Assembly (NCBI GenBank): GCA_039602395.1
Contig: JBCNJP010000027.1
Coordinates: 114,988,354-115,052,353, forward strand
Direction: 5' to 3'
Length of the DNA stretch: 64,000 bases
DNA from: Deinandra increscens subsp. villosa
Taxonomy: Eukaryota; Streptophyta; Magnoliopsida; Asterales; Asteraceae
The notes under the pieces are model-generated. The model saw only the letters and a program-made list of their open reading frames with translations, searched no databases and was not told the origin of the DNA. Within the stretch, counting starts at the first letter, position 1. Each line of letters opens with the position of its first letter. Both the position numbers and the translations under genes were made by a program. This document shows positions 22,963-34,007 of this stretch, piece after piece.

Positions 22963-23280
22963 TTGTGAGCTCTCAAATTTGTGACGTGAATAGTGAGATT
23001 CAGGTGAGAGGGCGACGTTCCTTTTATAGGTATCTCTTGATGCCGTTCCGTTTTTCAGGGTTTTTCCATAACGGCTATAATCCATTTGAAAGGACACTTT
23101 CATCTTGAAAGGTAATAAACACTTATCGGTGTCGGTATATGAATAATTAGAGAATTAATTATCATATTTATCCGAGCCAATCTCATTCATTATTAAGCCG
23201 TTTTGGATAATTGTGGCATTTTAAGAAATTTTTTGCCATATTTTTGATCAAGAGAATGAAATTTTATTTAATCAAGAAAT

Positions 23281-24211
23281 TTATACAGATAATTTGAGGC
23301 AAGTACAGATGTCTGCACACGTGCATTTATTATGTTCTCTGTTGTGAGGAGGAGTTTTGAAAGCTCTGAATTTTGCTTCCATTTGTAGAGAAATAAATAG
23401 ATGCAGAGAAGTTTGCCTTCCCGTGGATGGAAAAAGATATCCATTGGAGTCTGGTAACCCAGAAATGGATAGTCCTCCTGGAGAGATTCCCTTTTGAGAT
23501 ACCACCTTGCTTGTTCTGATCCCTTTTGGTATTGTTTCTCAATTCATGGATTGAAGAATCAATTTTGTGGTGAATCTGGGGTAGAGAATGAATCTTTCAT
23601 TTAAGGGTGCTTGGAGATTGCTTTGCATGTGTCTCATAAGGTATAGAGAGAAGTTCATGTTGTGGCCATGGATGAGAGCATTCATGACACATTGAGTATC
23701 CTCATCTGAGAGGTGATGATCAGGGTATTTTGGTGAGAAACAGATTTAAATTTGAGAAAATAAGTATTGCCATAGGTGTGGTAGATGAATTCTGACAGCC
23801 TTTCCTTCACATAGATTTCCCTTGTACCCTATATCAAAGAGAGTTTTAATCACATCATCTCTGTTAAAATACTTGGGGGGCAGATGGATTATCTTTGATT
23901 TGAAGTGCTCTTCTGATTAGATGTTGGTGGAAGACAAATAGTACTCCACAGACAGATGTCCTGATGAGAACATTTTCTCCATCTTTGATAAGGAAGGCAA
24001 CATTCGTCCAGAATTCTTGAAGATGAGAGTATTTGACAGGAATATCAAGAGTTAGGGCATGTCCTATAGGGCAGTTTCTTAGGAACTTCATCATTTGTTG
24101 GTATGACCAGAATCTGTTTCCATAGGTTGTGTAGAGCACAAGATTATGAAGGTGAGGAACAGGGAATGTGGTGTCTTTAGGGAGTGGGGGAGAGAGTTCT
24201 TTAAAAGACAT
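23281..24211 (-). pseudogene. Accessory ORF 1 of element D
   Basis: The start is ATG 24211 (MSFKELSPPLPKDTTFPVPH). It continues with FLRNCPIGHALTLDIPVKYS, LQEFWTNVAFLIKDGENVLI and, after a frameshift at about 23870, FNRDDVIKTLFDIGYKGNL, LPHLWQYLF, DEDTQCVMNALIHGHNMNFS and ERFILYPRF. The order (an EFW block, a short basic-hydrophobic block, a DIGY motif, a W-Y/F-L helix, N-ALI-G-xMNFS and YPRF) matches a widespread plant protein group associated with Copia elements. I know of no function for it. Elements D and E each carry a copy. Confidence 0.6.
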
Positions 24212-24510
24212 TTCAGGGTTCTTGGAGAAGTAGAAGGTGTGTGAATTTTTAGATTTTTGTTCCTCCTTTTAAAGAGGGAAAGACATGAGGAGAGGATGAG
24301 ATGTGCAGGTGAAGTAGCAGAAAGGTTTGACAGCCTATACATTTATAGTTTATCATTGATGTTTTTGATTCTTGAGAATTGAGCCTTTTGCTCAAGAAGT
24401 CAACTTTTTAGAGAAGTTGCTTTTAGGAGTACAGAATGAAAATGACATGTAGTTATTGAACTAGCTTTAGTTTTTAGGTGGAAGTAAATGACTATATATA
24501 TATATATATA

Positions 24511-25355
24511 GGTTTAGGATCAAATGCGGCAGACCATTTTACCTAAGTTCAGTGCGGCCAAATCTAGACCACTAGATCAATTTGATGGATGGATAAGATT
24601 AAAAGAGATGAGAGAGAAGGAGTGGAGGAATCTTAAAGCTGGAAGGGTAAATGTGGAAAACAATATTTATTCAAGTTCCCCCTCAATTTTTAAACGACCA
24701 TAACTTTTTCATAGGACGTTATTTTTGAAAACGAATTTCACCATATTTCTAGTCGTGATTTTGTCTTTAATTTGAGACTAGGTTTGCTTGATTTGGAGAA
24801 AAAAAATTTTCACGTTTTTTACGACGCTGGTCTGTGCTGGCTGTGCTGGTGGAATTGTGCTGGCTGTGCTGGTCTGTGCTGGCTGTGCTGGTGGAATTGT
24901 GCTCTTGTGCTGGTAGACTGGTCTTTCAGCGCTGGTCTATGCTGGTATGTGTTGTGCTATGCTGGTGTATAATGTCAATGTTTTTTTAAAAAATTAAAAA
25001 AAAGATGTCTACGCTTCGAATTAAAATCTGAAAATTTTTAGGACCCTAAATCGCAGCTAGTACTACCCAAAAATTAAAAAAAAAAAAAACTAGAAAAAAC
25101 CTGGTTAAAACGTCAAAAAAAAGTTTCTTCAAATCGAGCAAACCTAGTATCAAATTAAAGATAAAATCATGACTAGAATTATGGTGAAATTCGTTTTCGA
25201 AAATAACGTCGTATGAAAAAGTTATGATCGTTTTAAAAACTGGGGGAACTTGAATAACTACCAAATATACCACATATGGGGAGAAATCTGGACATTCCTA
25301 ATATGCCCCTGTGTGTACCGGATGTAGGCAACTTTGCCTGATGCACGGGAACCTT

Positions 25356-25358
<3 letters not shown>
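24511..25358. mobile_element. (AT)n-flanked fold-back element inside D
   Basis: The 848-base segment is bounded by (TA)n at 24492-24510 and by a long (TA)n at 25359-25414. Two imperfect inverted arms of about 150 bases (24673-24828 and 25104-25255) flank a centre rich in TGTGCTGGC-type minisatellite (about 24830-24970). The outer ends differ: GGTTTAGGATCAAATGCGGC on the left, ACGGGAACCTTCC on the right. It encodes nothing recognisable. It separates pol from accessory ORF 1 in element D. A non-autonomous Mutator-like or other element that targets TA microsatellites is my best guess. Superfamily is not established. Confidence 0.6.

Positions 25359-25414
<56 letters not shown>
25359..25414. repeat. 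(TA)n microsatellite
   Basis: Nearly pure TA dinucleotides with one TACATA interruption. A shorter run at 24492-24510 flanks the other side of the fold-back element. Confidence 0.97.
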
Positions 25415-25415
<1 letters not shown>

Positions 25416-28400
25416 ATTTGCATTCATGTTTAGCATCCCCAGCTTGCTTAGTAGGAATGAAAATCTCTTCTCATCCAAAGGTTTAGTAAAAATATCTGCA
25501 AGCTGGAGTTCAGTTAGGACAAAGTACATTTCAATGTGTCCTTTTTCAACATGATCTTTAATAAAGTGATACCCGACGTTAATGTATTTTTTTCTTAAGT
25601 GATGAACAAGATTGGATGTGATGGCAATGGCACTCTTTGAATCACAAAGAATTGGTATTTTAGAGAGATTTATCTCATAGTCTTTGAGTTAGGTTTGCAT
25701 CCATATCACTTGGAGCAGCAGCTGGCAGCAGCAACATATTCAGCTTCAGCAGTTGAAGTTGATACACAGTTTTGTTTCTTGGATGTCCAACATACTAACT
25801 TACCTCTTAGCATTTGACAGCTTCCTGATGTTCTTTTTCTATCTAGTATGCAACCTGCATGATCAGAATCTGAGTAGGCTGTTTGAGAAAAATCAATTTC
25901 CTTGGGGGTACTAGAGACCTAGGTCATTTGGCCCCTTTTGGTATCTAAAAACTCTCTTGACATCTAATAATTGAGACTCCTTGGGTTTAGATTGGTATCT
26001 GGCAAGGAAGCATGTGGAGGACATGATATCAGGCCTACTTGCTGTGAGATACATAAGTGAGCCTAATTCCTCTATATGTATGTCCATCTATAGTTTTACC
26101 ATCCTTGTCAGCATCAATTTTTACATTTGTGGCCATTGGTGATTTAAAAGAGAAACAATTTGAAAAAGAGTATTTAATGAGGAGATTTTTGATGTATTTT
26201 GCTTGATCATAAAAATCCCCTCTAGTGTTTGTTTAATTTGGATTCCTAGGAAGTAGTTTAGTTCTCCCATCATGCTCATTTCAAAGTTTTTGTCATGAGT
26301 TCCTGAAACTCTTTACAGAAGGATGAACATGTGGATCCAAAGATGATGTCATCTACATAGATTTGTACAACCAAGAGATGAACTTCTCTTTCTTTTAAAA
26401 ACAACGTGGTATCAATGGATCCTTTTTTTGAAGTTGGCTAATAAGAGAAATCAGAGAAGGTGTCATACCGGACTCTGGGTGCTTGTTTTAAACCGTACAG
26501 GGCTCTTTTAAGTTTGCAAACATGATTTGCAAATTTTTCACTTTCAAATCTGGGTGGTTGTACAATGTACACTTCTTGATCAATTTTTCCATTTAGAAAG
26601 GCACATTGAATATCCATTTCACAGAATTTGAAACCTTTGAAGGCTGTAAAGTCCAGAAATATTCTAACAGCCTCAAGTCTTGCAACCGGGGCAAAGGTTT
26701 CATCGTAGTCTAGTCCTTCTTGTTGACAGTAACCTTTTGCTACAAGTCTAGCTTTATTTCTGATTATGATACCTTCCTCGTCAGTTTAATTTCTAAAGAC
26801 CCATTTACTTCCTATTACAGATTTATTGCTAGGTCTTGAAAATAAATTCCATACATTGTTTCTTTCAATTTGTCCTAGCTCTTGTTGCTTAGCCTGGATC
26901 CAATGGGGATCCTGAAGGGCTTCTTCCTAACTTTTTGGTTCTATTATGATGAGAAATCCAGCATAAGGACATTGGTTAGCTGAAGCAGCCCAGGTTTGGA
27001 CACTTTTATTTTGATCACCAATGATTAAATTAATGGGGTGATATTTTGTCCATTTTGTTGCAGGAGGAAGAGTGGCTAATTCTTCACTCCCAAGCATTTG
27101 GACTGTTGTGTCAATGTCTTGACACCGCCCCCCCCCCCCCCCCAATTGATGGATCATCAGTTGAGTGGGAAATTTCATTTACAGTATCACTTTGGAGCTC
27201 CTGAGTGGAGTTCTGTAGTGTTTCTGTAGTTGCAATTCTTTCGTTTAAAGAGCAAGAGTCAGAAGTTTCATTATTAATTTTGTTTTTTTGAGCAAGAATT
27301 TTCATTTTGGTTTATGGTTTCTTTGTCATCTTTGTTGTGATACTCTGTGACAGAGTTCTTAGAAAAAGAGGAGTTATTGGTAAACATAGGAAGATCGATT
27401 TCCTCATCAGAGTTTTCTTCGAAAATTTTGTCAAATACTTTTTCTTTTTTCTTGGATTGTTATTCCAGAGATGCAGACCTTTTCATTTTTGTCATTTTTA
27501 TTCAGAGGCGTCGTGCTGTTATGCATAGCCATTTTATCATCACTGAAGGATACATTTATACTTTCTCTTACCACTTGTGTTTTTAGAACAAAAACTCTGT
27601 ATGTAACACCTGCATCCAAAGACATGAAGAAACTTTAAGTGAAGCATGCAGTTGCAATTTCTTCTGCCTAGAAGTAGATGTGAAGATTTGTAGAGGAGAG
27701 CACGGCTCTGGCAGCTTCTAAAAGGGTTTTGTTTCTCCTTTCTACCACCCCATTTTGTTATGGGGTCATTGGTGCAGATAGCTCATGAGAGATGCCTTTA
27801 CTAACTAGATATGTGTCTAGTTTTGTGTTTTTGAATTCGATTCCATTATCAGATCTTATTCTTTTGACTTTTAGGTACAAGAGTTTTTGTATCCTTCTTA
27901 TAAAGTTAATGATAAGATCTGTGGTGTCAACTTTTAATTTTAGTATTTCAACCCATGTGTATCAGGAGAAATTATCCACCATAACTGGGATATATTTCTT
28001 TCCACCGAGGCTCTCGGTGCTTATGGGTCCACAGATATCAATGTGTACTAGCTCAAATGGTTGACTTCCAGATGTTTCTTGAAGACTTTCGTGAGAGGCT
28101 TTTTTTTCATTTTTCCCATCTGACAAGCTTCACAGATTTCTTTGGATTTTGAGGATATGGTAGGAAGACCTTTCACCATATTTTTATTTTCTAGTTCAGC
28201 AATTGTTCTAAAGTTTAGATGGGATAGTCTTCTGTGCCAAAGCTCAGACTCTTTGTTAGAGAATGTTGAAACAAGACAAAAAGACTCATTTAAGATCATA
28301 TTATTGAAGTTTATAAAGTATAGACTCTAATTTATTCTTTTTCCTGTTAGATAAATTTTACAGTCGTTTAGTCCTACAAGTTCACACTTGTTGTATTAAA

Positions 28401-28930
28401 GAATAAATTTGAAACCTTTGTCACAAAGTTGTCGACAACATAATAAGTTGTATTTTAGTCCTTGGACGTGTGATACAATTTTAATTGTGACTTCACCATT
28501 GGTAATGGTTCCATAGCCAATGGTTTTATATTTTATTATGTCACCAAAAGTGATGGATCTTCCGTTTCTCTTCACATAGTTGTTTAAAGATTTATTTCCC
28601 CAGTCATGTGGGTAGAGCATCCTGAATCACAATACCAGATTTGTTGTACATGATGCCCTTGACCCTTAGTTTGAGGTTTTGGATTGTGGTGAAGAATTTT
28701 TTTTGTCATGAGGCATAAAAGTGGTTGAAGATTTTCTTCTTTATGCCTTTTGATTTCAGAAAATTCCATTTCAGGATAATGGGGCCTTTTGGCTATGTCG
28801 TCCGGCAGGGAATTGTCAACTTCTTTAGAGAGTTGGTAATTCTAGATTTCCACTATGGATCTTCCTCCCTAGCAAGCATAGGGAGGTTCGCTAGTGAGCC
28901 GAGAGAATTCCCATTATTCTGATTTGAGAA
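25415..28930 (-). pseudogene. pol: Copia Pol of element D: protease, integrase, RT, RNase H
   Basis: In order on the minus strand: a gag-start remnant near 28880 (LAREEDP then WKSRITNSLK), then the protease CDSGCSTHMTG (about 28625-28650). The GAG-pre-integrase zinc site ELWHRRLSHLNFRTI with CEACQMGK follows (about 28100-28250). The integrase core has VDNFS, SDNGIEFKN and QNGVVERRNKTL (about 27720-27990). RT has YVDD at 26348-26359 (context IYVDDIIFGST). RNase H has PILCDSKSAIAIT and ends LADIFTKPLDEKRF (about 25440-25520). Many stops and shifts are present, including a poly-C run at about 27127-27143. The catalytic motifs are mostly still readable. The gag core and zinc knuckle are deleted. 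Confidence 0.85.
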
Positions 28931-28998
28931 CATTTTGGTGAAATGTTGAAGAAAATATTTTAGAAGAGCAGGATCTTTGAATATTAGTTATTCAATCT

Positions 28999-29010
28999 GC
29001 TCTGATACCA
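28999..29010 (-). promoter_or_regulatory. Primer-binding site of element D, tRNA-Met type
   Basis: The minus strand reads TGGTATCAGAGC two bases inside the 5' LTR edge (29013). Confidence 0.93.
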
Positions 29011-29012
29011 AT

Positions 29013-29766
29013 TGTTGGGTCCCGTGAGGGGCTCTTAAACAATGTTGACACAATTTGATTTAAACAAGATTAACAACTTGCGGAAAGTAAATCAAATTGG
29101 AAGACAACAATTCACTAAAAGGGTTTTTCTGTATATCTCAAATGTAAATAATGGTTTACCCGAGTTTATAGTATAACAATGTATCAACATAAATAACTTT
29201 TCTATGGGAGTAAGTTGTAATTGCTTTGAGAAAATAGTGAACTGTATGCTTGATGTCTTGCAATCTTTGGTGAAGTCAACTTGCTATTTATAGGAAGATG
29301 TAGCAAGTTGTAATTGGATAAGGTGGTTGAGCACGTGTGAATTCGGAGTGTGTCAGAGTATATAGAGATAAATTGAGGATATTCAATTTATCTCTTTTTC
29401 AACTGTCTTCAACTACTTTTGTGATTAACGCCAAGTTGGTGTTCATTTGCTTGTTCTTCACACAAAGACATAATTTGTTCTTCTCATAATCTTTATCTTC
29501 TGATAGTCCAAAACTCCTTCAGGACTCTTCTTTGAAGACTATTAATGCTTCCCATTAGAAGCCTTCTACAGAAATGACGATTTTTATAGAATTTGGTATG
29601 AACAGAACTACTTCGGAAATTCCAGAGTAGTTCTGTATGAATACATAAATCATACAGAAATATGTAATTCGTATAGATTTTCATATCCTTTCTCTTTTGA
29701 GGATATATCTTATCTTTTCTTCTAATACTTGATTGTTTTGTGTTGTATTTACATTGTGTTCTAACA
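29013..29766 (-). repeat. 5' LTR of element D
   Basis: A 754-base segment from TGTTGGGTCCC to GTGTTCTAACA. Minus TATA CTATAAATAG is at 29284-29293. In the U3 part there is a perfect 11-bp inverted repeat, ACAGAACTACT (29602-29612) and AGTAGTTCTGT (29626-29636). Confidence 0.93.
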
Positions 29767-30404
29767 AATTCCATCCCATTTCTTGGCCTGGCAAATTATG
29801 CTTGTCACGAATTAGGGATATAGAATGACTCTCTCTTCTACAAGGATGTAGTAGTTGTTTTTCATGTTTTGTAGAAGATAATGAGAGAAGTTCATGTCCA
29901 GTCCCTGAATCAAAGCATGCATGACCATTTGGTGCCATGGTCAGCAAGATGATGATTATTGACTCGGGAGGAGAAGCAGAGTTGGATTTGAGAAAATAAG
30001 ATTTCCAGATGAGGGGTAGGTGGAATTTGTTGGCCTGTTCTTCAAAAAATCCTCCAGCAATGAAAGTTTCAATGACTTAGGCCCTGTTGAAGTGAGTGGT
30101 TCCATTTCTATCATTTAGATGGAGAGCAGAGTGAATGGAGTCTTCAGTAACTTCAAAGGTGAGATGGTTCACTTGTGTTTTGATTGGGCTTTCGAGTATA
30201 TTGAGGTCAGATCTGGCATTGACCCATAATTCCTTCAGAAACTCATATTTAAAGGGAGTGTGCGAAACCAATAGTGCAGGTTTGCAAGAACCTCATCATT
30301 CTGGTGAATGTTTGCTCATGGTTAGATGTATGAAGGCAGAGGTTGTGAGTGAGGTGAAGTGTGATTTGGAAGGCTTTTCTTTCTAACAAAGCTCGAAAAT
30401 CCAT
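29767..30404 (-). pseudogene. Proximal part of the first accessory ORF of element E
   Basis: It starts at ATG 30404 (MDFRALLERKAFQITLHL). It contains MMRFLQTCTIGFAHTPFKYE, LKELWVNARSDLNI, FEVTEDSIHSALHLNDRNG and, after stops, MNFSHYLLQNMKNNYY just before element D. It is the homologue of accessory ORF 1 in D (MMKFLRNCPIG, LQEFWTNV, MNFSLYL). Frames shift several times. It continues at 19659 on the far side of D. Function is unknown. Confidence 0.6.
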
Positions 30405-30776
30405 TTTCTGATGAAGATTTGGATGAAGTTGGATTTGTTTGGATGTGAAATTGGATGAATTGAGATGAGAGTCACATCCATCTATTTGTAATCAGGAAGA
30501 GTTCAGAGGTCTGGTGGCAGTAAGACTTTTGGGCTTTGTTGAGATGGTTTGCGAGAGGGAATTAACTCTTACTTTCATCATTCTCCTATTTAGGGTTATT
30601 ATTACCTCTTTTGGGTGCCTCAACTCTCAAAGATTTGTTTCCTGATATGCCCATTGTCATTTAAATATGTGATTTGATGAGCATCATTTCTTATCAGGAA
30701 GGAGGTGAAAGTCAACTTTTTAAGAGAGATCTAGAGAGTGAAAAGTGTCTTTGAGATCATTTATTAATTTAGAAGA

Positions 30777-30779
<3 letters not shown>

Positions 30780-30831
<52 letters not shown>
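30780..30831. repeat. (GA)n microsatellite
   Basis: About 26 consecutive AG dinucleotides. Confidence 0.98.
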
Positions 30832-30834
<3 letters not shown>

Positions 30835-31318
30835 TGAAATTACGAAAGAAAGGAAAAAAATACTCCCCCTAGATAGGTGCTAGGAAGGGAGTTCTTTTAG
30901 TTGATACATATATTCCTCAGAAATTCTGAAGAGTGTCTGTTTAACTTTTGAAAAAGGTTTTATTTAGTTTTTGGAACCCACTTGGTTTTTGGGTTTTTTG
31001 TTTATTGTTTCAGTGGTTTCCTTTTTTCTTTTTATTTTTACAGACTTGGAAGACACACTTAAAGGGGTGTTAGAGTTTGCAGAGTACATTCTTTTTATGT
31101 TGTAGTGTTTTCCAATTAGTTTTACCATATAATTACATATGCAGTGTTTGTATATGGTACTCTCCTCAAAACTTTCAAGATTTTGACTGATTTTTAATCA
31201 GAGTTTCAGAAACTGGACTTCTGTTTTTGGCATTGTTGTCCAGTTGTGATTCTTTTTTACTGCTGTTTTTTACAAAGACAGTCTTGGAACTTTTAGTCCC
31301 TTGTATGTATCCGATCCC

Positions 31319-31480
31319 TTGACCATAATTCCTTGGTGTGAATGTCATATTTTAAAGTTGATCATGAGCATTTATGAGACCGTTTATTTTCTTTGTTTCT
31401 TGACCATAATTCCTTGGTGTGAATGTCATATTTTAAACTTGATCATGAGCATTTATGAGACCGTTTATTTTCTTTGTTTA
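31319..31480. repeat. 81-bp tandem duplication in element E
   Basis: Two nearly identical units of 81 bases (27 codons), starting TTGACCATAA at 31319 and 31400. One visible difference is TTTTAAAGTT against TTTTAAACTT. Confidence 0.9.
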
Positions 31481-31559
31481 CATGTGCAACCTTTGATACA
31501 AAGTTGCACGTTCAGTCTCATAATGATCAATTTTGGCTCTATTGATCAAGTTTTGTGTT

Positions 31560-32937
31560 TCTAGTTGTCTTAATCTTAACAATTGTTTTTCTCTATCTCC
31601 TTTAGTTGATGAAGTTCAGATAGAAGAGAGCTGATTTCTTCTTCAAAAGTTTTAAACTTGTTTTCATTTAAAAGTTTGTTTCTTTTAGAGTTTTCTTAAA
31701 GAACTTTGTAATTTATAGACATGTTATTGAATTGAAAAATTAGATCAGTGTGAGAGGAGCTTACTTGTTTTCCATGTGAGGTTTCAGAGAGATCGGTTGA
31801 GAGAGATCATCATTGGCCATGAGACATCTGTTGGAATGGCATTCTTCATCTGATGATGACTCTGAGTCCCAGTTTTCAACTTCAGCCATTAATGCTTTTT
31901 CTTTCTGCATGGCCTGTTCATATTTCTTTTTATAGTATGCAGCATCTTTGGGTTTTTTATTCTTGCATTCTGAGGCATAGTGGCCCATTATTCGACATTT
32001 GAAGCATTTTATCTCACTCATGTCAATTTCAGATTTGTTATATTCTGATGATTGTTTCTTTCCTTCTTCAATTTTTGAGAAATTATTTCTGTTTGACCAG
32101 GAAGGATTCTTTTTGAATCTTCCAAACTGTTTGGTCAGTAATGCCAGTGATTTTTCAAATGACTCATTTTCTGTTTCACTTTCAGAATATTCATTTTCTG
32201 AGCACTTAATTCTTTCTTCTTTGAGTAAATTGACTCTTGTTTGGTATTTCTTCTCCTCTTTGCAGAGTAAAGAGCCAGTGGATCAACTTTGGATTTGGAG
32301 ATGTCTAGTATTTCAGACTCTTGAGAGTCTAGAATACAGAAGAGATCATTTAGGCTTTTTTCTTCTAAATCCAAAGTTGATTGGAGAGTCATGGTTAGAC
32401 TTCTCCATTCATGGGTAAGCATTTTGATAAATTTAATATTTGTTTCCTCATTGGATTTAGAAACATTGAACTTCCTTAATTATTGTGGCAAAATGATGGT
32501 AAGTGTTTAAGAGTGACTCGCTTGGGAGTGACCTGAAAGATTCATATTTGTTTAGTGCTTTAGTTCTTTTGTTTCTTTTCATTTGATCCCCCCCCCCCCT
32601 AATCAAAGAGTTTCTCAAGAGCATCCCATATGCCCCTGGCAGAAGTATTGCAGTCAACTTGACATAATATTTCATGAGGAAGAGCCATTATGAGGACCGT
32701 TTTGGCTTTGTCCTCATTTATCTCTTTGGTCTTGTCCTCCTCACTCCACCATTTTCTTTCTTTGGGTATGGTGCGAGCAGGAACACCAACTGAGGTTTCA
32801 GTTTCCTTAATCTCAGGAATGTCGGCTGTGTGACAAAGGGGTCCATTGGCTATGCATTCCAACAGGGAACTGTCAATTTCTTTTAGGAAGTTGGTAATTC
32901 TGGTTTTCCACTGTGGATATTCCTCCCTAGAAAGCAT
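31560..32937 (-). pseudogene. gag: Gag of element E (Copia, UBN2-type with zinc knuckle)
   Basis: The frame begins near 32937 with LSREEYPQWKTRITNFLKEI and later has KAKTVLIMALPHEILCQVDC and SARGIWDALEKLFD. A poly-C run (about 32587-32599) causes a frameshift into KNKRTKALNKYESFRSLPSE. Downstream are a Lys/Ser/Glu-rich linker and the zinc knuckle CFKCRIMGHYASEC (about 31965-32010), then an acidic ESSSDEE stretch. This is the order of Copia Gag proteins of the SIRE/Tork type. It would form the RNA-packaging particle. Protease and the rest of pol do not follow. Confidence 0.8.
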
Positions 32938-32953
32938 ATTAATTATTCAGTCT

Positions 32954-32965
32954 GCTCTGATAACA
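32954..32965 (-). promoter_or_regulatory. Mutated Met-type primer-binding site of element E
   Basis: The minus strand reads TGTTATCAGAGC, one base off TGGTATCAGAGC, at the same distance from the LTR as in element D. Confidence 0.8.
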
Positions 32966-32967
32966 GT

Positions 32968-33104
32968 TTTTGGGTCCCGTGAGGGGCTCTTTAACAATGT
33001 TAGCACAATTTTATTTAAACAAGATAAACAAGTTGCGGAAAGTAAATCAAATTGGAAGACATCAATTCATAAAAAGGGTTTTTCTATATATCTCAAATGT
33101 AAAT
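32968..33104 (-). repeat. 5' LTR stub of element E
   Basis: 137 bases collinear with the first 137 of the D LTRs (TTTTGGGTCCCGTGAGGGGC onward, the initial TG changed to TT). It ends at AAATGTAAAT, where element G starts. In D the next bases are AATGGTTTAC. Confidence 0.9.
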
Positions 33105-33743
33105 TGTTTTGGTAAAAAATTCACTAAGGAATATTGTATTCCAAACTTAGATTGTAAGGTGGTGTGCTTAACGATCAAATGAGCGAATAATCCAAGTTAG
33201 GATGGTGACACGATGATTTAGCGAGGAAAACTCCAGAATCCTTCGAGTTGCCTCTAGGAATCCTGGATAAAAACCTCAGGAGCCGACCGAATAGCTCGCC
33301 TCCTAGTCAATTTTATTGATAATCAAATGAAAAATTACAACGGGTTGGAGGTTTGATTGATCAGAACTATGTGATACAATGTTGTGCGTTCGTAAGTGAG
33401 CTGAAATGTGTTCGATGCGTGTCTTACTGATCGAATCCTCGATTTATATAACAAGTACAATGATAACAAACTTTCCGGGATTCCCGGGATCCTATCGCCC
33501 AACTAACTCGACCGTTATGGGACCTCTTCGTTCACTTGGTCCACGATCTTCCGTAGCTGGAGCTTAAGTTTCGGAAGTAGTTGTTGACTCCGTTGGTACC
33601 TGGTCAAATAAACACGTGGCAAATATGAGGGTTAGCAAAATAAAATAAATCAGGATACCTGAGTAGACGGGATTCCCAGATTATAATAGGATTCCTGAGC
33701 TATCTTAGCTTCCTGCGAGCATCCTAAAAATATACCCTCAACA
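33105..33743 (-). repeat. 3' LTR of element G
   Basis: A 639-base segment from TGTTTTGGTAAAAAATTC to TACCCTCAACA. It matches the 638-base LTR of element I (44180-44817). Minus TATA is at 33443-33450. Just upstream of it (element sense) lies CCGGGA-T-TCCCGG (33475-33487). Confidence 0.9.
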
Positions 33744-33887
33744 ATTTCCCCTTGAGTTTCAACAGATGTGGATAAGCTCGACAGCTGTTAAAATTCAAAA
33801 AGATGCTCTTTTCACGGCGTGTAAATGGTAAAAGCAGTTACGATGGGACAGATTTCTCGGCGTCCAAGTGCTAATCATAATCTTTTC

Positions 33888-33896
33888 TTTAAATAG
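33888..33896 (+). promoter_or_regulatory. Putative plus-strand promoter of the antisense ORF, element G
   Basis: TTTAAATAG sits 112 bases before the antisense ATG (34008). In element I the same box (44961-44969) lies 115 bases before its ATG. The intervening region is conserved and ends GGCCATGGCC, a strong start context. Confidence 0.55.
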
Positions 33897-34007
33897 GAGA
33901 TCCGAAATTAAGATTTTCACCGTCTTCTTCACAAAACCTCTCCAGCTTCTCCGATATTCCAGGTTAGTCCTTCTTCGTTCTCTTGCTTTTCTTCTCGTTT
34001 TTCGGCC

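Larger units (their letters stand above)
19660..29766 (-). mobile_element. Element D: Sirevirus-like Copia element with both LTRs, gag deleted
   Basis: The 5' LTR (29766-29013), Met primer site (29010-28999), deleted gag, protease-integrase-RT-RNase H (about 28930-25415), (AT)n-flanked insert (25358-24511), two accessory ORFs (24211-23281, 22962-20509), polypurine tract (20412-20402) and 3' LTR (20401-19660) are all present. Flanking 5-mers AATTT (19655-19659) and AATTC (29767-29771) are a target duplication with one change. By eye the LTRs differ at roughly 30 places in their first 430 bases, so the insertion is old. It landed in a member of its own family (E). Confidence 0.88.
30405..31559. 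other. Noncoding part of element E between gag and accessory ORF
   Basis: T-rich on the plus strand. No protease, integrase or RT motif is found where pol should be. It holds a (GA)n run at about 30780-30831 and an 81-base direct duplication (units starting 31319 and 31400, each TTGACCATAATTCCTTGG to CTTTGTTT). The duplication lies in what may be the distal gag spacer. Confidence 0.7.
16954..33104 (-). mobile_element. Element E: Sirevirus-like Copia element, split by D and lacking pol
   Basis: Minus-strand order: 5' LTR stub (33104-32968), primer site, gag (32937 to about 31560), T-rich noncoding stretch, accessory ORF (30404-29767), then element D (29766-19660), then the rest of the accessory ORF (from 19659) and a second accessory ORF (18823-16954). 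The protein reading resumes across D in line with the D homologue (IPYGYRTQLVPSQ against IPKGIRTSKVVSQK). No protease, integrase or RT is found between gag and the accessory ORF. Both ends are lost: the 5' LTR is cut by element G at 33105 and the 3' end by element B at 16954. Confidence 0.75.

Noticed and set aside
20509..24211. Envelope gene in element D
   Set aside because: The position fits Sirevirus envelope-like genes, but I see no signal peptide, transmembrane span or fusion motif, so I call accessory ORFs of unknown function only.
24772..24972. Cys/Trp-rich ORF in the fold-back element
   Set aside because: It is a translation of the TGTGCTGGC minisatellite.
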